NCBI RefSeq assembly: GCF_000295955.2
Contig: NZ_ALXE01000026.1
Coordinates: 62,001-126,000, forward strand
Length of the DNA stretch: 64,000 nucleotides
DNA from: Pantoea sp. A4
Lineage (GTDB): Bacteria > Pseudomonadota > Gammaproteobacteria > Enterobacterales > Enterobacteriaceae
Direction: 5' to 3'
The position numbers and the translations under genes are program-made. The notes under the pieces were generated by a model. The model searched no databases. It had not been told where the DNA came from and worked only from the letters and a program-made list of their open reading frames with translations. This document shows positions 48,974 to 59,924 of the stretch, one piece after another. Every line of letters begins with the position of its first letter. Position 1 is the stretch's first letter.

Positions 48974-49636
48974 TTAACGTATAACGTCAGCAGCGTGCCC
49001 CTGTAGCGCGGCGAAACGTATTTGTAGCTCAAGGCTCTCAGTGGTTGCTGAAAGCCGTTGGTGGTAAATCTCTACTAACAGCGATCCTGCTTTAGCATCC
49101 TTTCGCAGTAACTGCTCCCGCGCTTCTTCCAGCAAACGCGTGGCCTGGCTGCCATCTGCATCCAACGCCTTTAATAAAGCAACACTTGCGGCAGTAAAAT
49201 TCTTCGCCTGCAAATAACAGTAACCTGATTGTGCCAGCGCGTCACTACGGGCATCGGATTCCGGTGCGCTGGCTGCCCGTTTAAACTGTTGATGCGCTTC
49301 ATCATACTGCCCTAAAGCGCAGAGAAACGCACCGTAATTGTTAGCGACATAGCCATTATTCGATGCCAGCCGCTGCGCCTGTTGATACGCCCTGGTTGCC
49401 GCCAGATGACGCTGCTGCTGTTGCAGCAGACGCGCCTGCGCCAGGTGCACCCGGTAATCACTGGGTGCGGCCTGCACGGCACGTTGTAACTGGCGTGCCG
49501 CAGCGGTTTCATCACCACTGGCAAGATAGTGCAAAGCAAGCTGTAAACGGATGTCTGCGGCACCGGATAACTCGGGCTGCGTGACACACCCACTTACAAC
49601 AAACAGGCCCAACCAAAAAGCTAAATACCGTTTCAC
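48974..49636 (-). CDS. pilW: PilW/PilF-type TPR lipoprotein
   Basis: 220 residues from the GTG at 49636, which has GGAGATG upstream and gives a clean lipoprotein signal VKRYLAFWLGLFVVSGC; the ATG at 49660 would place eight residues before it. Tetratricopeptide repeats follow (about 30-170): IRLQLALHYLASGDETAAARQLQRAV and NNYGAFLCALGQYDEAHQQFKRA. PilF/PilW assists type IV pilus secretin assembly. No pilus genes are nearby; the gene is conserved here between rlmN and rodZ in enterobacteria. Confidence 0.85.
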   Translation of the reverse strand: MKRYLAFWLGLFVVSGCVTQPELSGAADIRLQLALHYLASGDETAAARQLQRAVQAAPSDYRVHLAQARLLQQQQRHLAATRAYQQAQRLASNNGYVANNYGAFLCALGQYDEAHQQFKRAASAPESDARSDALAQSGYCYLQAKNFTAASVALLKALDADGSQATRLLEEAREQLLRKDAKAGSLLVEIYHQRLSATTESLELQIRFAALQGHAADVIR

Positions 49637-49719
49637 TGGCGCATCTCCCTGATGATTCACATGGTCAGGCCGCAGCCTGCCATGTCATCTTTAGGGAAGA
49701 AACGCCGTTATGCTGGGTT

Positions 49720-50889
49720 TCAGAGCGCCTTCACAGCGATCGCTTCACCCGCCATTCTTTTCTTCATGGTGCGCTTGGTACGGTCAATAACGTCACCGGC
49801 TAACTGACCACAAGCGGCGTCAATATCATCACCACGCGTCTTACGGACGATAGTCGTAAATCCATAATCCATCAACACTTTGCAGAAGCGGTCGATGCGG
49901 CTGTTAGAGCTACGGCCATACGGCGCGCCAGGGAACGGGTTCCACGGGATCAGGTTGATTTTGCATGGCGTGTCTTTCAACAGCTCCGCTAACTGATGCG
50001 CGTCATCGGTGCTGTCATTGACGTGATCCAGCATTACATACTCAATGGTCACACGGCCCTGGTTGGCGTTGGACTTAGAGATGTAGCGTTTCACCGCCGC
50101 CAGGAATGTCTCGATGTTGTACTTTTTGTTGATCGGTACAATGTCATCACGCAGGGCATCGTTCGGGGCATGTAATGAGATGGCCAGCGCCACATCAATC
50201 ATATCACCCAGTTTATCCAACGCCGGGACCACACCAGAGGTAGACAGCGTTACGCGGCGTTTAGACAGACCAAAACCGAAGTCATCCAGCATGATTTCCA
50301 TCGCTGGCACGACGTTGTTCAGGTTAAGCAGTGGCTCACCCATGCCCATCATCACCACGTTGGTGATAGGACGCTGGCCGGTCACTTTCTGCGCACCGAC
50401 AATTTTCGCCGCACGCCATACCTGACCAATAATCTCGGAAACACGCAGGTTACGGTTAAAGCCCTGCTGTGCAGTCGAACAGAATTTACACTCCAGCGCG
50501 CAGCCCACCTGGGAAGAGACACACAGTGTGGCGCGATCTTTCTCTGGGATGTACACCGTTTCCACCAGCTGATCGCCAACACGAATCGCCCACTTGATGG
50601 TGCCATCAGAAGAGCGCATCTCTTCGGCGACTTCCGGGGCGCGGATTTCGGTCAGCTCAATCAGTTTATTGCGCAGTACTTTGTTGATATCCGTCATCTG
50701 CTCGAAATCATCGCAGCAGTAGTGGTAAATCCACTTCATGACCTGATCGGCGCGGAAAGGCTTTTCGCCCAGCGAAACAAAGAACTCGCGCATCTGCTGA
50801 CGGCTCAGATCCAGCAGGTTAATCTTCTCTTTTTTTGGGGAAACAACAACGGGTGAAGTGGACGATGACGTCACAATCTGTTCGGACAT
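49720..50889 (-). CDS. rlmN: dual-specificity RNA methyltransferase RlmN
   Basis: 389 residues (E. coli 384). A radical SAM enzyme with the CxxxCxxC cluster in [14 protein letters not shown]. It methylates C2 of A2503 in 23S rRNA and A37 in some tRNAs. Conserved stretches: [29 protein letters not shown] and [17 protein letters not shown], which holds the methyl-carrying cysteine. Its 4Fe-4S cluster is another demand on Fe-S assembly. Confidence 0.97.
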   Translation of the reverse strand: MSEQIVTSSSTSPVVVSPKKEKINLLDLSRQQMREFFVSLGEKPFRADQVMKWIYHYCCDDFEQMTDINKVLRNKLIELTEIRAPEVAEEMRSSDGTIKWAIRVGDQLVETVYIPEKDRATLCVSSQVGCALECKFCSTAQQGFNRNLRVSEIIGQVWRAAKIVGAQKVTGQRPITNVVMMGMGEPLLNLNNVVPAMEIMLDDFGFGLSKRRVTLSTSGVVPALDKLGDMIDVALAISLHAPNDALRDDIVPINKKYNIETFLAAVKRYISKSNANQGRVTIEYVMLDHVNDSTDDAHQLAELLKDTPCKINLIPWNPFPGAPYGRSSNSRIDRFCKVLMDYGFTTIVRKTRGDDIDAACGQLAGDVIDRTKRTMKKRMAGEAIAVKAL

Positions 50890-50948
50890 AATGTTCTCTG
50901 GCCTCGTTATTACACGTTATGGCTCTGGTTTAGGATAGTAGAAAAAAG

Positions 50949-50982
50949 TGCGCCCTTGTTGAGAGACCCCAACAAGGGCGCA
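50949..50982 (-). terminator. terminator of ndk
   Basis: Perfect 13-bp arms TGCGCCCTTGTTG / CAACAAGGGCGCA with an 8-base loop, followed on the minus strand by ACTTTTTTC. It lies 75 bp after the ndk stop. Confidence 0.85.
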
Positions 50983-51057
50983 GCATTGTACAACATCTAC
51001 CGGGTGAAGCGCATGCCTTAACAAAAATTTGTTAGTGCGACGCTCCGGGCAGCTCGC

Positions 51058-51489
51058 TTAGCGAGTGCGTGGGCAGATTTCGTTCTCAGCGAAGAAGTAC
51101 GCGATTTCACGTGCAGCAGACTCAGTAGAATCTGAACCGTGAGTTGCGTTTTCGGTGAAGCTGTCAGCGTAGTCAGCACGCAGAGTACCAGCCAGAGCGT
51201 TGTCTGGGTTGGTTGCGCCCATCAGGTCACGGTGACGCTGAACGGCGTTTTCGCCTTCCAGAGCAGAAACCACAACTGGACCTGAAGTCATGAACTCAAC
51301 CAGACCGTCGAAGAATGGACGACCTTTGTGCTCAGCATAGAAGCCTTCAGCCTGCTCTTTGGTCAGGTGAACCATTTTAGCTGCAACGATTTTGAAGCCA
51401 GCGCTTTCAAAACGGTTGTAGATTGCGCCAATTACGTTTTTAGCAACTGCGTTTGGCTTGATGATAGAAAAAGTACGTTCGATTGCCAT
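51058..51489 (-). CDS. ndk: nucleoside diphosphate kinase
   Basis: 143 residues from the ATG at 51489, exactly the E. coli length; the frame continues upstream to 51591 but [18 protein letters not shown] is the family start. It equilibrates nucleoside di- and triphosphates through a phosphohistidine in [18 protein letters not shown]. Other hallmarks are KPNAVAK and [18 protein letters not shown]. It is a single-gene unit with its own terminator. Confidence 0.98.
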   Translation of the reverse strand: MAIERTFSIIKPNAVAKNVIGAIYNRFESAGFKIVAAKMVHLTKEQAEGFYAEHKGRPFFDGLVEFMTSGPVVVSALEGENAVQRHRDLMGATNPDNALAGTLRADYADSFTENATHGSDSTESAAREIAYFFAENEICPRTR

Positions 51490-51658
51490 GATAACCTCTG
51501 TTGGAACTTCCAGTGAAGACCGGTACGCACCGGTCTGGAAACGGCGCCGATTATAGGGGCTGATCCTGCCCTTGCCTATCGGCCGAGCCATAATTTAGTG
51601 AAAAACCGGGGCACATTCACGATAAACGCACAGTTGTTAACCTGTACGTTACTCGTTG

Positions 51659-53983
51659 TTAACCTCGCGTAAAGCTGACAGACGCCAGTTGCCCGGCCTC
51701 ATCCATCACCACCAGTTGATAATCACCGGGCTTATCCAGCGTCAACTGTTGGGTACTTTTCAGATTTTCGCCCTCCAGCGGTTCACCATTAAGGAACCAC
51801 CAGCGCTGGCTGCCTTGCCCACCTTGCGCGCTGACCGTTACCGTCAGGCTACTTTGCCCCGGCAGCGGTTGCACGCGCTGGCCGTTAATCAAACCGGTCA
51901 GAATCAGTGGCAGCATATTGCCCTGCTGCAACGGCGGGCACTGCTCATCTATCGCAGGCAAACGCTGTGCACGTTGTTCAGCCGTTGGGAGCCAGGGCTC
52001 CAGCGGCAATGGCCAGAGTAATTTCTCCTGCGCCAGTGCGCCTGGACAGTCCGCTGCCACCCGCAAGCCCTGCGCATTCTGCCAGTAACGCAGGTGTAAG
52101 CCGGTCAGGCTCTCCTGCCCTGCTGCCAGCAGCGTCGGGGGAATGGTGTGATTGATGACCCAGCCAAACCGCCGCTGGCGACAGTTATCATCCCCCGCAG
52201 GCAGGGGCTGACCGCCCGGCCAGCAAATCGCCGAAGTGGTCACGGAAGCCGGACGCGGGTCCTGGGGCGGATTGTTGCCAAGACGCGGCATTAAGATACT
52301 GTTCACCTGATTGAGAACCGGCACCGCCGAGGCAAATCCGTATTGCCCCGCGACGGGTGTCGCGTCCGGTCTGCCGACCCAAATCCCGATCAGCCAACGT
52401 GGGTTGATCCCCATGGCCCAGGCATCACGATAGCCGTAGCTGGTGCCGGTTTTCCACGCCAGCGGCACGACGCGCGGCAGTTCGCCACTGGCTGGCGGCT
52501 GTGCTTCTCCTGCCAGAATACGGCGCACTACCCATGCCGCGCCGGGCGAAAGTAGACGCCGCTCGACGAATGGCTGATTGCTCAACCAGCGTAACTGCGC
52601 TGCGTTACCGTTGCGTGCAAAGGCGCTATAGGCGGCCAGCAGCTCATCCATCCGCGCGCCGGTGCCCCCAAGAATTAATGACAGATTAGGCTCAGCGCCC
52701 GCCGGGAAACGCAGGTTTAATCCGACATTACGCAAGCGCGCCGTGACATTTTTTGGCCCTACCGCCTCCAGCACCTGTACCGCAGGCAGGTTAAGCGACC
52801 GCACTAAGGCATCGCTGGCACTCACCGGGCCGTGGAATCCCGTGTCGAAGTTACCGGGGCGATAGTCACCAAAGCGGCGCGGCACATCTTGCAGCAGTGA
52901 TTCCGCATGGATCAGCCCGTCATCCAGCGCCATGCCATAAACAAAAGGTTTCAACACTGAGCCAGGAGACCGGACGCTGGCGATCATATCCACCTGGCCG
53001 AAGCGGCTTTGATCGTTGAAATCCACTGATCCGACATAGCCACGCACTTTCATGGTGGTGTGATCAACCACCAGAATCGCCAGTGAAGTGCGTGGCGGAA
53101 GTTGGGGTTTAAGATTGCTGGCCAGGCCTTCTAGCTGGCGCTGAAGCTCGGGATCAATAGTCGAGACGATTTTGTTGTCAGGAGACTGCGTCAACAGACG
53201 ACGGGCTAACAAAGGTGCCATTTGCGGTATTTGACGTGGCGGCAGCCAGACCGGTTCCTGCCGCACTTCGGCGACTTCCTGCGCGGACCAGACGTGATAT
53301 TGCGCCAGCCGGTCCAGCACTTTGTCTCGGGCTGCCTGCGCACGTTCAGGCCAACGATCGGGCCGTAAACGGCTCGGCGCCTGCGGCAACACGGCAAGTA
53401 AAGCGGCTTCACCTTTGGTGAGCTGTGACGGCGGCTTACCCAGCCAGCTCCAGCTCGCCGCCCCGACGCCCTCTACCGTACCGCCAAAAGGGGCGCGGTT
53501 GAGGTAGAGCGTCAGAATATCGCGCTTAGACAGGTGCCACTCCAGTTGCAACGCTCGCCACGCCTGTACCGCTTTGCCTTGCAGCGTTCGTGGTTGCGGA
53601 TCGATCAGGCGTGCCACCTGCATGGTTAACGTGCTGCCACCGGAGATCACCTGATCGTGGCTGAGATCTTGCCATGCAGCACGCGCAATCGAAAACGGGT
53701 TGATGCCGGGATGCTGCCAGAACCAGCGGTCTTCATAGGTCAGCAGCGCCTGGAGGTAAGCAGGTGCCACCTCCTCGGGCGTTACCGGATAGTGCCAGAC
53801 GCCGTGCTCATCGGCAAAGCGCCACAGCGGGGAGCCATCTTCGGCCACCACTACCCGTGCAGGCTGTACCTGCTGGAGCGGCAGTGGAAACAGCCAATCG
53901 AGCAGCACCATCACCAGACAGAGCGTAAGCGGTGCCAGCAGTAGCGCATAACGCCACCGCCAGCGCGTGTTTACCGACCTCAC
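51659..53983 (-). CDS. pbpC: penicillin-binding protein 1C
   Basis: 774 residues (E. coli 770). One N-terminal membrane anchor (about 11-30) is followed by a GT51 glycosyltransferase domain with its catalytic Glu in LLTYEDRWFWQHPGINP. A transpeptidase domain has SxxK in SPGSVLKPFVYG and KTG in AWKTGTSYGYRDAW. A C-terminal BiPBP-type domain is also present. It directly follows yfhM with a 15 bp gap, an operon also conserved in E. coli and thought to form an envelope defence pair. Confidence 0.96.
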   Translation of the reverse strand: MRSVNTRWRWRYALLLAPLTLCLVMVLLDWLFPLPLQQVQPARVVVAEDGSPLWRFADEHGVWHYPVTPEEVAPAYLQALLTYEDRWFWQHPGINPFSIARAAWQDLSHDQVISGGSTLTMQVARLIDPQPRTLQGKAVQAWRALQLEWHLSKRDILTLYLNRAPFGGTVEGVGAASWSWLGKPPSQLTKGEAALLAVLPQAPSRLRPDRWPERAQAARDKVLDRLAQYHVWSAQEVAEVRQEPVWLPPRQIPQMAPLLARRLLTQSPDNKIVSTIDPELQRQLEGLASNLKPQLPPRTSLAILVVDHTTMKVRGYVGSVDFNDQSRFGQVDMIASVRSPGSVLKPFVYGMALDDGLIHAESLLQDVPRRFGDYRPGNFDTGFHGPVSASDALVRSLNLPAVQVLEAVGPKNVTARLRNVGLNLRFPAGAEPNLSLILGGTGARMDELLAAYSAFARNGNAAQLRWLSNQPFVERRLLSPGAAWVVRRILAGEAQPPASGELPRVVPLAWKTGTSYGYRDAWAMGINPRWLIGIWVGRPDATPVAGQYGFASAVPVLNQVNSILMPRLGNNPPQDPRPASVTTSAICWPGGQPLPAGDDNCRQRRFGWVINHTIPPTLLAAGQESLTGLHLRYWQNAQGLRVAADCPGALAQEKLLWPLPLEPWLPTAEQRAQRLPAIDEQCPPLQQGNMLPLILTGLINGQRVQPLPGQSSLTVTVSAQGGQGSQRWWFLNGEPLEGENLKSTQQLTLDKPGDYQLVVMDEAGQLASVSFTRG

Positions 53984-53998
53984 AACTGCGAAGTCGTA

Positions 53999-56900
53999 TT
54001 AACGTACATGCAGCCACTCCGGTGTTGTCCCAGTCGCACGCCACTCTGGCGCATACATCGACTCTACCTGCGGAGGCGGTACGTGATAGGTGCCCGGTGT
54101 CACTGCACGCGCCAGGTAAAGCAGCGTAGCAGGACGATACTCATCCACCACCAGGGCCGCCACAAATCGATCGTCGCGGAATTCAAGATGCTTGATGTCG
54201 ACCTGTTGCATATCCCCAAGGCTCTCCTGCAAGGCATCCGCACTGTCACCCAGGCTGGCGCTGCTGTCAGACAGGTTCTGGTTTTCCAGCTCCAGTCCCG
54301 CAGGCAGCATATCCACCACCAGCGCATCCGCCACTCGACGATCCGCCGACACTTTCAGGCGTACCACCACCAGTTCACCGCTTTTTAGATCGGCAAAATT
54401 GACCGGTTTACCTTTGAGATCGAACATCTCACGGCTGATTTTCAATACCTGACTTTGTGCTGGCGGAGGCGTATTCGGATAGCCCACCACGGTGAGATCG
54501 CCATACAGCGGTTTCTGCCCCTGACTCGCCACACTGATCCCCTGTAACAGGCGATCCCCATTGAGCCCAACCGATGCTACCGCCTCCGCGCTAATGGGCT
54601 GTTCGCGCCCCGCCAGCGTTGCCTGCCAGGCTTCGCCACTGCCGGTTTGTAACGTCCGGGCAGCGAGGAACAGCGCATTGTTCTCCTGAGTGGAGAACCA
54701 CTGTTTGCCATGCAGCTGTTTGCTGAGGCTAAACAGCAGCTGATTTTGCACGTCTGGCAGCAAATGGTTTTCCGCCAGCAGCGCGATCATTAAAGCCTGG
54801 TCGCGCACCGGGCTGCCATAGTCACCCAGCCACAGGTTTTCAGGACGTTCGAAGCTAGCTCCCTGCGCCAACGCGGCTTGCGCTCGCGGTTCGTCGCCCA
54901 TTAGCTTGAGCGCCACGCCCAGCTGCATCAGCGCCAGACCGGATTTCGCCTTGTCGCGTTTGTCATACAGCACACGGAGAGCACCTAGCGGAGCCTGCTG
55001 CTGGCGAGCCAGCACTAAACCGGCGTAGGCCTGCACACTGAAACGATAAGCATCGGCATTGTCGCCATTCTGCGTATCAATCTGTGTGGGCTCCTGCAAG
55101 TAGCGCAGCATACGGCTGTCGGCCTGACTGATCACCCCATCCGGGATACTGTAACCCGCCTGGCTGGCACTCAGCAGGAAGTCGGTGACGTATGGCGTCA
55201 ACCAGAACTCTTCCTCACTTTCATTACTCCACAGGCCAAAGCTCCCGTTACTACGCTGCATACCGGCAAGGCGCGCAATCCCGGTATCAACCGCCGCCCG
55301 ACGAGACGCATCGCTGCCGCTTTTAATCCCCATCGCGCTTAGCTGTGCATGATCGGTAAAGACCGACGGCCAGATCCCGCTGGCGGTCTGTTCCAGACAG
55401 CCGTAAGGATAGGCATACAGCGCTTTGATATAGCTGGCGATGTTCAGCGGTGGCCGGTTGCTTAGCGCCAGCTTGCCCGTCAGGCTGGTGGTTTCCAGGC
55501 CGTTAAATGCCGCGGCTGGCACCGACCAAGGCTTATTGGCGTCAATCACCGCGTCAAAGCTCAACGTCTGTGCAGGCCAGGCTGGGCGCACCCCGATTTT
55601 CCAACTCTGCTTGCTGGGATTCACTTTTTCACCCGGCAGATTAAGGCCACTGACACTTACCTGTACCTCACCCTCACCAAAACCGTTTTGTGCTTTAACC
55701 GGGATTTGCAAAGTGGTACGCGCCCCTTTTGCCAACGTCACACTCTGGCTGGCGGCACCCGTCAGTGCGATTAATCCGCTGGCGTTAACCTCCACTTTCA
55801 GCGTTTGTGGCAGGTCGGTCAGGTTGGAGAGATCCAGCGCCAGGGTTGCGCTATCGCCTGCGGCGAGGAAGCGTGGGGTCGCCAGTTCACTGACCAGCGG
55901 TGCGGCAACCACCATTTTGCGCTCGGCCACGCCAAAGGTATCGTCACTCCATGCCTGCGCCATCAGGCGGAGTTCACCGTTAAAGGCTGGAACCGGTAAT
56001 TCCAGCGTGCCTTCGCCGTTGGCATCGAGGCTAACCGACTGTAGCTGTTGCGCCACAATGCGGGCATGCGTGACCGGGGCTTTACCGCCGCGCGTGATTG
56101 CATCTGCATCGCCATCACCGCCGAAACGCAGCGCGGCCAGACGCCCACCGCCCTCAATCAGCTGTCCGTAAACGTCATACTGATCGGCGTTGTAACGTTT
56201 ACGCCCAAAAAAGGCTTCCCACGGATCTGGGGTTTTATACTCCGTGATATTGAGCACGCCGCTGTCAACGGCAGAGAGCAGCACGTTGATATGCTGTGGC
56301 AATGTGCCACCACTGCGGCTGGCCTTAACCTTGATTTTCACGGTCTGTTCGGGACGGATTTTTTCCGGTGCGTCCAGCGCCAGTGTCAGCCTGCGGGCTT
56401 CGCTGCTCATCGGAAGATGTAACAGCCCAACGGCACGTTTTGGCGTCATACCACTGGTTTTATCCCCTTCACGGATCACAATCGCACTCAGGTAGAGATC
56501 GTGACGGTGCCAGCTGCTGTCGATCGGCACCGCGATGGTGCTGCCGCCAGCGGGCAGCGTAATGGGCTGATACCAAAGCGTTCCGCTACTGGACTCCACC
56601 ATCAGGTAGCCTTTGCCCGCCGTCGGGGCTTCAATCTGCACCTGAGCCGTGTCGCCCGGTTGGTAGTTAGCTTTGTCCAGTTTCAGCTTGACCTGGTCCG
56701 GGCGTAATGCGCCAGTACCGTTGGTGTTATCCTGCCAGCTGTAGCCTGCGGAGAAACGCACGCTGCTGACGATCTTCTCCCCTGACTGTACCTCAAGACG
56801 GTAGCTGCCCCACTCCACCGGGAAGCTGACTTTGGTGCTGCCGCCCGCCGGGATGGTAATCTTCTGCTCATCTTCGGTCAGGTCTTTTTGGTCAAAGCGT

Positions 56901-58891
56901 GACTGCCAGCCTTCGCTGTCCGAGAAGCTCCAGTAGTAGTCACGGCGTTCATGAATTAACCGCACTTGCAGATCCGTTGCGGCCAGTTTTTCTCCCTGAC
57001 TATTGGCGTAAACCACATCGAACTCCGCAAGGCTGTTCTCCGGGACCGTCGGTTCATCGTGGTAGCTGTCGCTGCGGTAATCATAGATGGCCGCACTGTC
57101 GAACAAGGGGCGAATACCGGGCAGTGCCGTGGCAGGCCAGATAGCCTGAGTCACGCGGCGCGTTACCGGACGCCCTCCCGTTTCCAGCAGGCTGGCCTGT
57201 AACGTAAGATTCAGCGGTGAATGCACATCCCCCCACTGGCTCTCCACTGCGAGCTGTGCGTTGCCCTGCGCATCAAGTTTGGTGTCGACTTCATCCAGCG
57301 TACGTTTCAGCCCCTGCTCGTTGATATCGCCAAACTGGTAGCCAGGCAAGTTCGCCACCGCTTCACGCGCCGGACGCAAGAACAGTAACCCCTGTAGGCT
57401 GTTACCGGCGGCTGGCGCACCGTAGAGATAACGGCCGCTCACCGCAAAATCCACATCCTCTTTCGGCTCTAACGGCACCTCACTGCTTTTTAACGTCAGT
57501 GCCATACGCTCTGGCAAGAAATCTTCAACGTGGAAAGTCCACAGCCTTGGCAGGTTGTCGCCGGTATTCACCCGCAGATTCCAGTCACCGGTCATCGCCG
57601 CTTCTGGCAACACAAAGCGCTGTTGATAGAGATCCTGATCGGGCTGCCAGACAAAGGTGCGATAGACCTCGCCGTTAGGCTGGACAATTTCGGCTTTTAC
57701 CGGCTGAGCGGGCAAGGGTTTGCCATCGGCGTCACGCAATAAGGCATTAACGATGACGGTTTCACCCGGGCGATAAAGATCGCGTGGGCCAAACATAAAT
57801 AACTGCTTATCAAAACCCTGCGGGCCGGTGACGGCAAATTCTGCCAGATCCAGCGCTGGCCGGCTGAGATCAATCAGTGAGGTTTGATCGCCTTGTGTTG
57901 CCAGCAGCAGCTTGCCTTTCGCTTGCTGTGCTAAGCGCAGATGGCCATTACTGCCCGTGCTTCCGCTCTCTAACTGCTGCCCTTTGGCATCCAGTAACTG
58001 GATATTGACCCCTTGCAGCGGCGCACCGCTGGCGAGGCTTTGGCTAAACAGTTCAAGCTGGGTGGGGAAGTTATGCAGCGACAGGCCGATGTCGCTCAGG
58101 GTGAACAGTGTGGCAGGCAGGCTGTAATTGTAGGTTCCCGCCTGTTTCATTACCGCGAGGTAAACCCCCGGCTGTTTCAACGCCGCGATATCTGTCAATG
58201 GCAGTTGCAGCTTCTCACGCGTATTGCGCGCCGGGTTGAGATCAAAGCGGCCGCTGTAAACCAGATCAGCATTTTTCAGCAAACCTTGTGAGGCCCAGGT
58301 CGAGAGGTTGTTGCTGTAGCCCCACTGCGCAAGGAAATCGGCCAGAGCAGCACCGCGCACGCGGAAGAAATCGACATCGACATTTGGTACATTCAAAGCC
58401 AACACCGGCAGCCCCTGCGTCAGGCGCAGCGGCAAGAGCGAGCCACGGCTGGCAAAGCCCACCATGGGCTGAATATCCCGGGTCTCAATTTTCTGGCTGA
58501 AGCGCTGTGCCAGCAGGTTGCCATCAGCGGCTTTTAATCCAGCTTCAACCTGCACGGTAAATTTGCGTGCCGGATCGGGATGACGAAAACGCAGAGTTTT
58601 GCCGTTGCTGGAAAGCTCCCAGCCGCCATCGACTTTGCCTCGTTCATCATCGGTGAGCTGAACGTAACGACTGAAATCCTGCTGTGCATCCAACGGTGTG
58701 CTGAATGTCAGGACCAGTGCTGCCGCTCCATCCAGCTGTAATTCAGAGAGATCGATAATGGTCAGCGGCTTATTCACGCTAACCGCAGGCGCTGTAGCAG
58801 CAGAGGCTGATTGTAGTAGCGCTGGCGCAGCGCCGAATAGCGTGCAGCCCAGCAGCATGCCGGACCACCACTTTCTATGTGGCATGTTCAT
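53999..58891 (-). CDS. yfhM: bacterial alpha-2-macroglobulin lipoprotein (YfhM)
   Basis: 1630 residues (E. coli 1653). The signal peptide ends at a lipobox-like LLGC (Cys16), consistent with membrane anchoring in the periplasm. Multiple macroglobulin-like beta domains follow. The reactive thioester motif CLEQ lies in YPYGCLEQTASGIWPS, within an alpha-helical toroid domain. The protein traps foreign proteases through the thioester. It pairs with pbpC, which could repair peptidoglycan after breach. The start at 58891 has an ATG six bases further in as alternative. Confidence 0.96.
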   Translation of the reverse strand: MNMPHRKWWSGMLLGCTLFGAAPALLQSASAATAPAVSVNKPLTIIDLSELQLDGAAALVLTFSTPLDAQQDFSRYVQLTDDERGKVDGGWELSSNGKTLRFRHPDPARKFTVQVEAGLKAADGNLLAQRFSQKIETRDIQPMVGFASRGSLLPLRLTQGLPVLALNVPNVDVDFFRVRGAALADFLAQWGYSNNLSTWASQGLLKNADLVYSGRFDLNPARNTREKLQLPLTDIAALKQPGVYLAVMKQAGTYNYSLPATLFTLSDIGLSLHNFPTQLELFSQSLASGAPLQGVNIQLLDAKGQQLESGSTGSNGHLRLAQQAKGKLLLATQGDQTSLIDLSRPALDLAEFAVTGPQGFDKQLFMFGPRDLYRPGETVIVNALLRDADGKPLPAQPVKAEIVQPNGEVYRTFVWQPDQDLYQQRFVLPEAAMTGDWNLRVNTGDNLPRLWTFHVEDFLPERMALTLKSSEVPLEPKEDVDFAVSGRYLYGAPAAGNSLQGLLFLRPAREAVANLPGYQFGDINEQGLKRTLDEVDTKLDAQGNAQLAVESQWGDVHSPLNLTLQASLLETGGRPVTRRVTQAIWPATALPGIRPLFDSAAIYDYRSDSYHDEPTVPENSLAEFDVVYANSQGEKLAATDLQVRLIHERRDYYWSFSDSEGWQSRFDQKDLTEDEQKITIPAGGSTKVSFPVEWGSYRLEVQSGEKIVSSVRFSAGYSWQDNTNGTGALRPDQVKLKLDKANYQPGDTAQVQIEAPTAGKGYLMVESSSGTLWYQPITLPAGGSTIAVPIDSSWHRHDLYLSAIVIREGDKTSGMTPKRAVGLLHLPMSSEARRLTLALDAPEKIRPEQTVKIKVKASRSGGTLPQHINVLLSAVDSGVLNITEYKTPDPWEAFFGRKRYNADQYDVYGQLIEGGGRLAALRFGGDGDADAITRGGKAPVTHARIVAQQLQSVSLDANGEGTLELPVPAFNGELRLMAQAWSDDTFGVAERKMVVAAPLVSELATPRFLAAGDSATLALDLSNLTDLPQTLKVEVNASGLIALTGAASQSVTLAKGARTTLQIPVKAQNGFGEGEVQVSVSGLNLPGEKVNPSKQSWKIGVRPAWPAQTLSFDAVIDANKPWSVPAAAFNGLETTSLTGKLALSNRPPLNIASYIKALYAYPYGCLEQTASGIWPSVFTDHAQLSAMGIKSGSDASRRAAVDTGIARLAGMQRSNGSFGLWSNESEEEFWLTPYVTDFLLSASQAGYSIPDGVISQADSRMLRYLQEPTQIDTQNGDNADAYRFSVQAYAGLVLARQQQAPLGALRVLYDKRDKAKSGLALMQLGVALKLMGDEPRAQAALAQGASFERPENLWLGDYGSPVRDQALMIALLAENHLLPDVQNQLLFSLSKQLHGKQWFSTQENNALFLAARTLQTGSGEAWQATLAGREQPISAEAVASVGLNGDRLLQGISVASQGQKPLYGDLTVVGYPNTPPPAQSQVLKISREMFDLKGKPVNFADLKSGELVVVRLKVSADRRVADALVVDMLPAGLELENQNLSDSSASLGDSADALQESLGDMQQVDIKHLEFRDDRFVAALVVDEYRPATLLYLARAVTPGTYHVPPPQVESMYAPEWRATGTTPEWLHVR

Positions 58892-59046
58892 GGTTTCTCC
58901 CTGGCTTTAAAGCCACCCAATACATGAAGTGTGATTGTGAAAACTGCTTAATTTCACATCAACTACGGCATTTAAGCAATGATTCCCTTGAGATGCGCGT
59001 TCCAATTCTGGAGACTGGGGGAAATATATCTGATCAAGAGGTTGTC

Positions 59047-59892
59047 ATGACCACGCCCCTGTTTGTCTCTGTCGAATGGTTACAAGAACACGCCGCAGAT
59101 GAAAATTTGCAGATCCTTGATGCCCGAATGCTGCCGCCAGGGCAGGAGAAAGTGCGGGATATTCAGGCGGAGTATCTGGCAGCGCATCTGGCCGATGCAC
59201 CTTTCTTTGATATTGAAGCCCTTTCCGACCACAACTCCCCCTACCCACATATGATGCCGCGTCCGGAGCGTTTCGCCGTGGCGATGCGTGAACTGGGCGT
59301 CAGCAGCGAAAAACATCTGGTGGTCTACGACGAAGGCAATCTGTTCTCGGCACCGCGCGCCTGGTGGATGCTGCGCTATTTCGGTGTTGATCAGGTGTCA
59401 ATTTTGGCGGGCGGGCTCGCCGCGTGGAAGGCAGCGAGTATGCCACTGGCTACCGGTCCGGTGGCGCTTGAGCAAGCGGAGTTTGAGGCGAGCCAGCCAG
59501 AAATCAGCCCTATCAAGAGCCTGAATGATGTGCTGCTGATTAGCCATGAAGGCGGTGCGCAGATTATTGATGCCCGCGCGGCTAACCGGTTTAATGCCGA
59601 GGTTGATGAACCGCGTCCGGGGCTGCTGCGTGGCCATATTCCCAACAGTTTTAACGTGCCGTGGAATAGCCTGGTGGAGAACGGCCAACTGAAAGCCGAT
59701 GGGGAACTGCACCAACTGTTTAGCGATGCCGGTGTTGATATTACGCAACCGGTCGTGGCGAGTTGCGGTTCCGGTGTGACCGCCGTGGTAGTGATTCTGG
59801 CGCTGACCGCGCTGGGTGCGCGCCAGGTGAGCCTGTATGACGGCTCCTGGGGCGAGTGGGGTAGCCGCAAAGATTTACCGATTGCTCCCTGA
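59047..59892 (+). CDS. sseA: 3-mercaptopyruvate sulfurtransferase
   Basis: 281 residues from the ATG at 59047 (AAGAGG ahead), the E. coli length. The frame extends to 58879 but that part overlaps the yfhM start. Two rhodanese domains; the C-terminal one has the catalytic Cys in SCGSGVTAVVV, the CG[S/T]GVT loop typical of mercaptopyruvate substrates. It moves sulfur from 3-mercaptopyruvate to thiol acceptors. It is convergent with sseB across a GC hairpin. Confidence 0.95.
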   Translation: MTTPLFVSVEWLQEHAADENLQILDARMLPPGQEKVRDIQAEYLAAHLADAPFFDIEALSDHNSPYPHMMPRPERFAVAMRELGVSSEKHLVVYDEGNLFSAPRAWWMLRYFGVDQVSILAGGLAAWKAASMPLATGPVALEQAEFEASQPEISPIKSLNDVLLISHEGGAQIIDARAANRFNAEVDEPRPGLLRGHIPNSFNVPWNSLVENGQLKADGELHQLFSDAGVDITQPVVASCGSGVTAVVVILALTALGARQVSLYDGSWGEWGSRKDLPIAP

Positions 59893-59900
59893 TTAAAGCA

Positions 59901-59920
59901 GGTGCGGCCAACGCCGCACC
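59901..59920. terminator. GC hairpin between convergent sseA and sseB
   Basis: GGTGCGGC-CAAC-GCCGCACC, perfect 8-bp arms with no T-run on either side. A weak or processing-type terminator at a convergent junction. Confidence 0.45.
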
Positions 59921-59924
59921 GCAA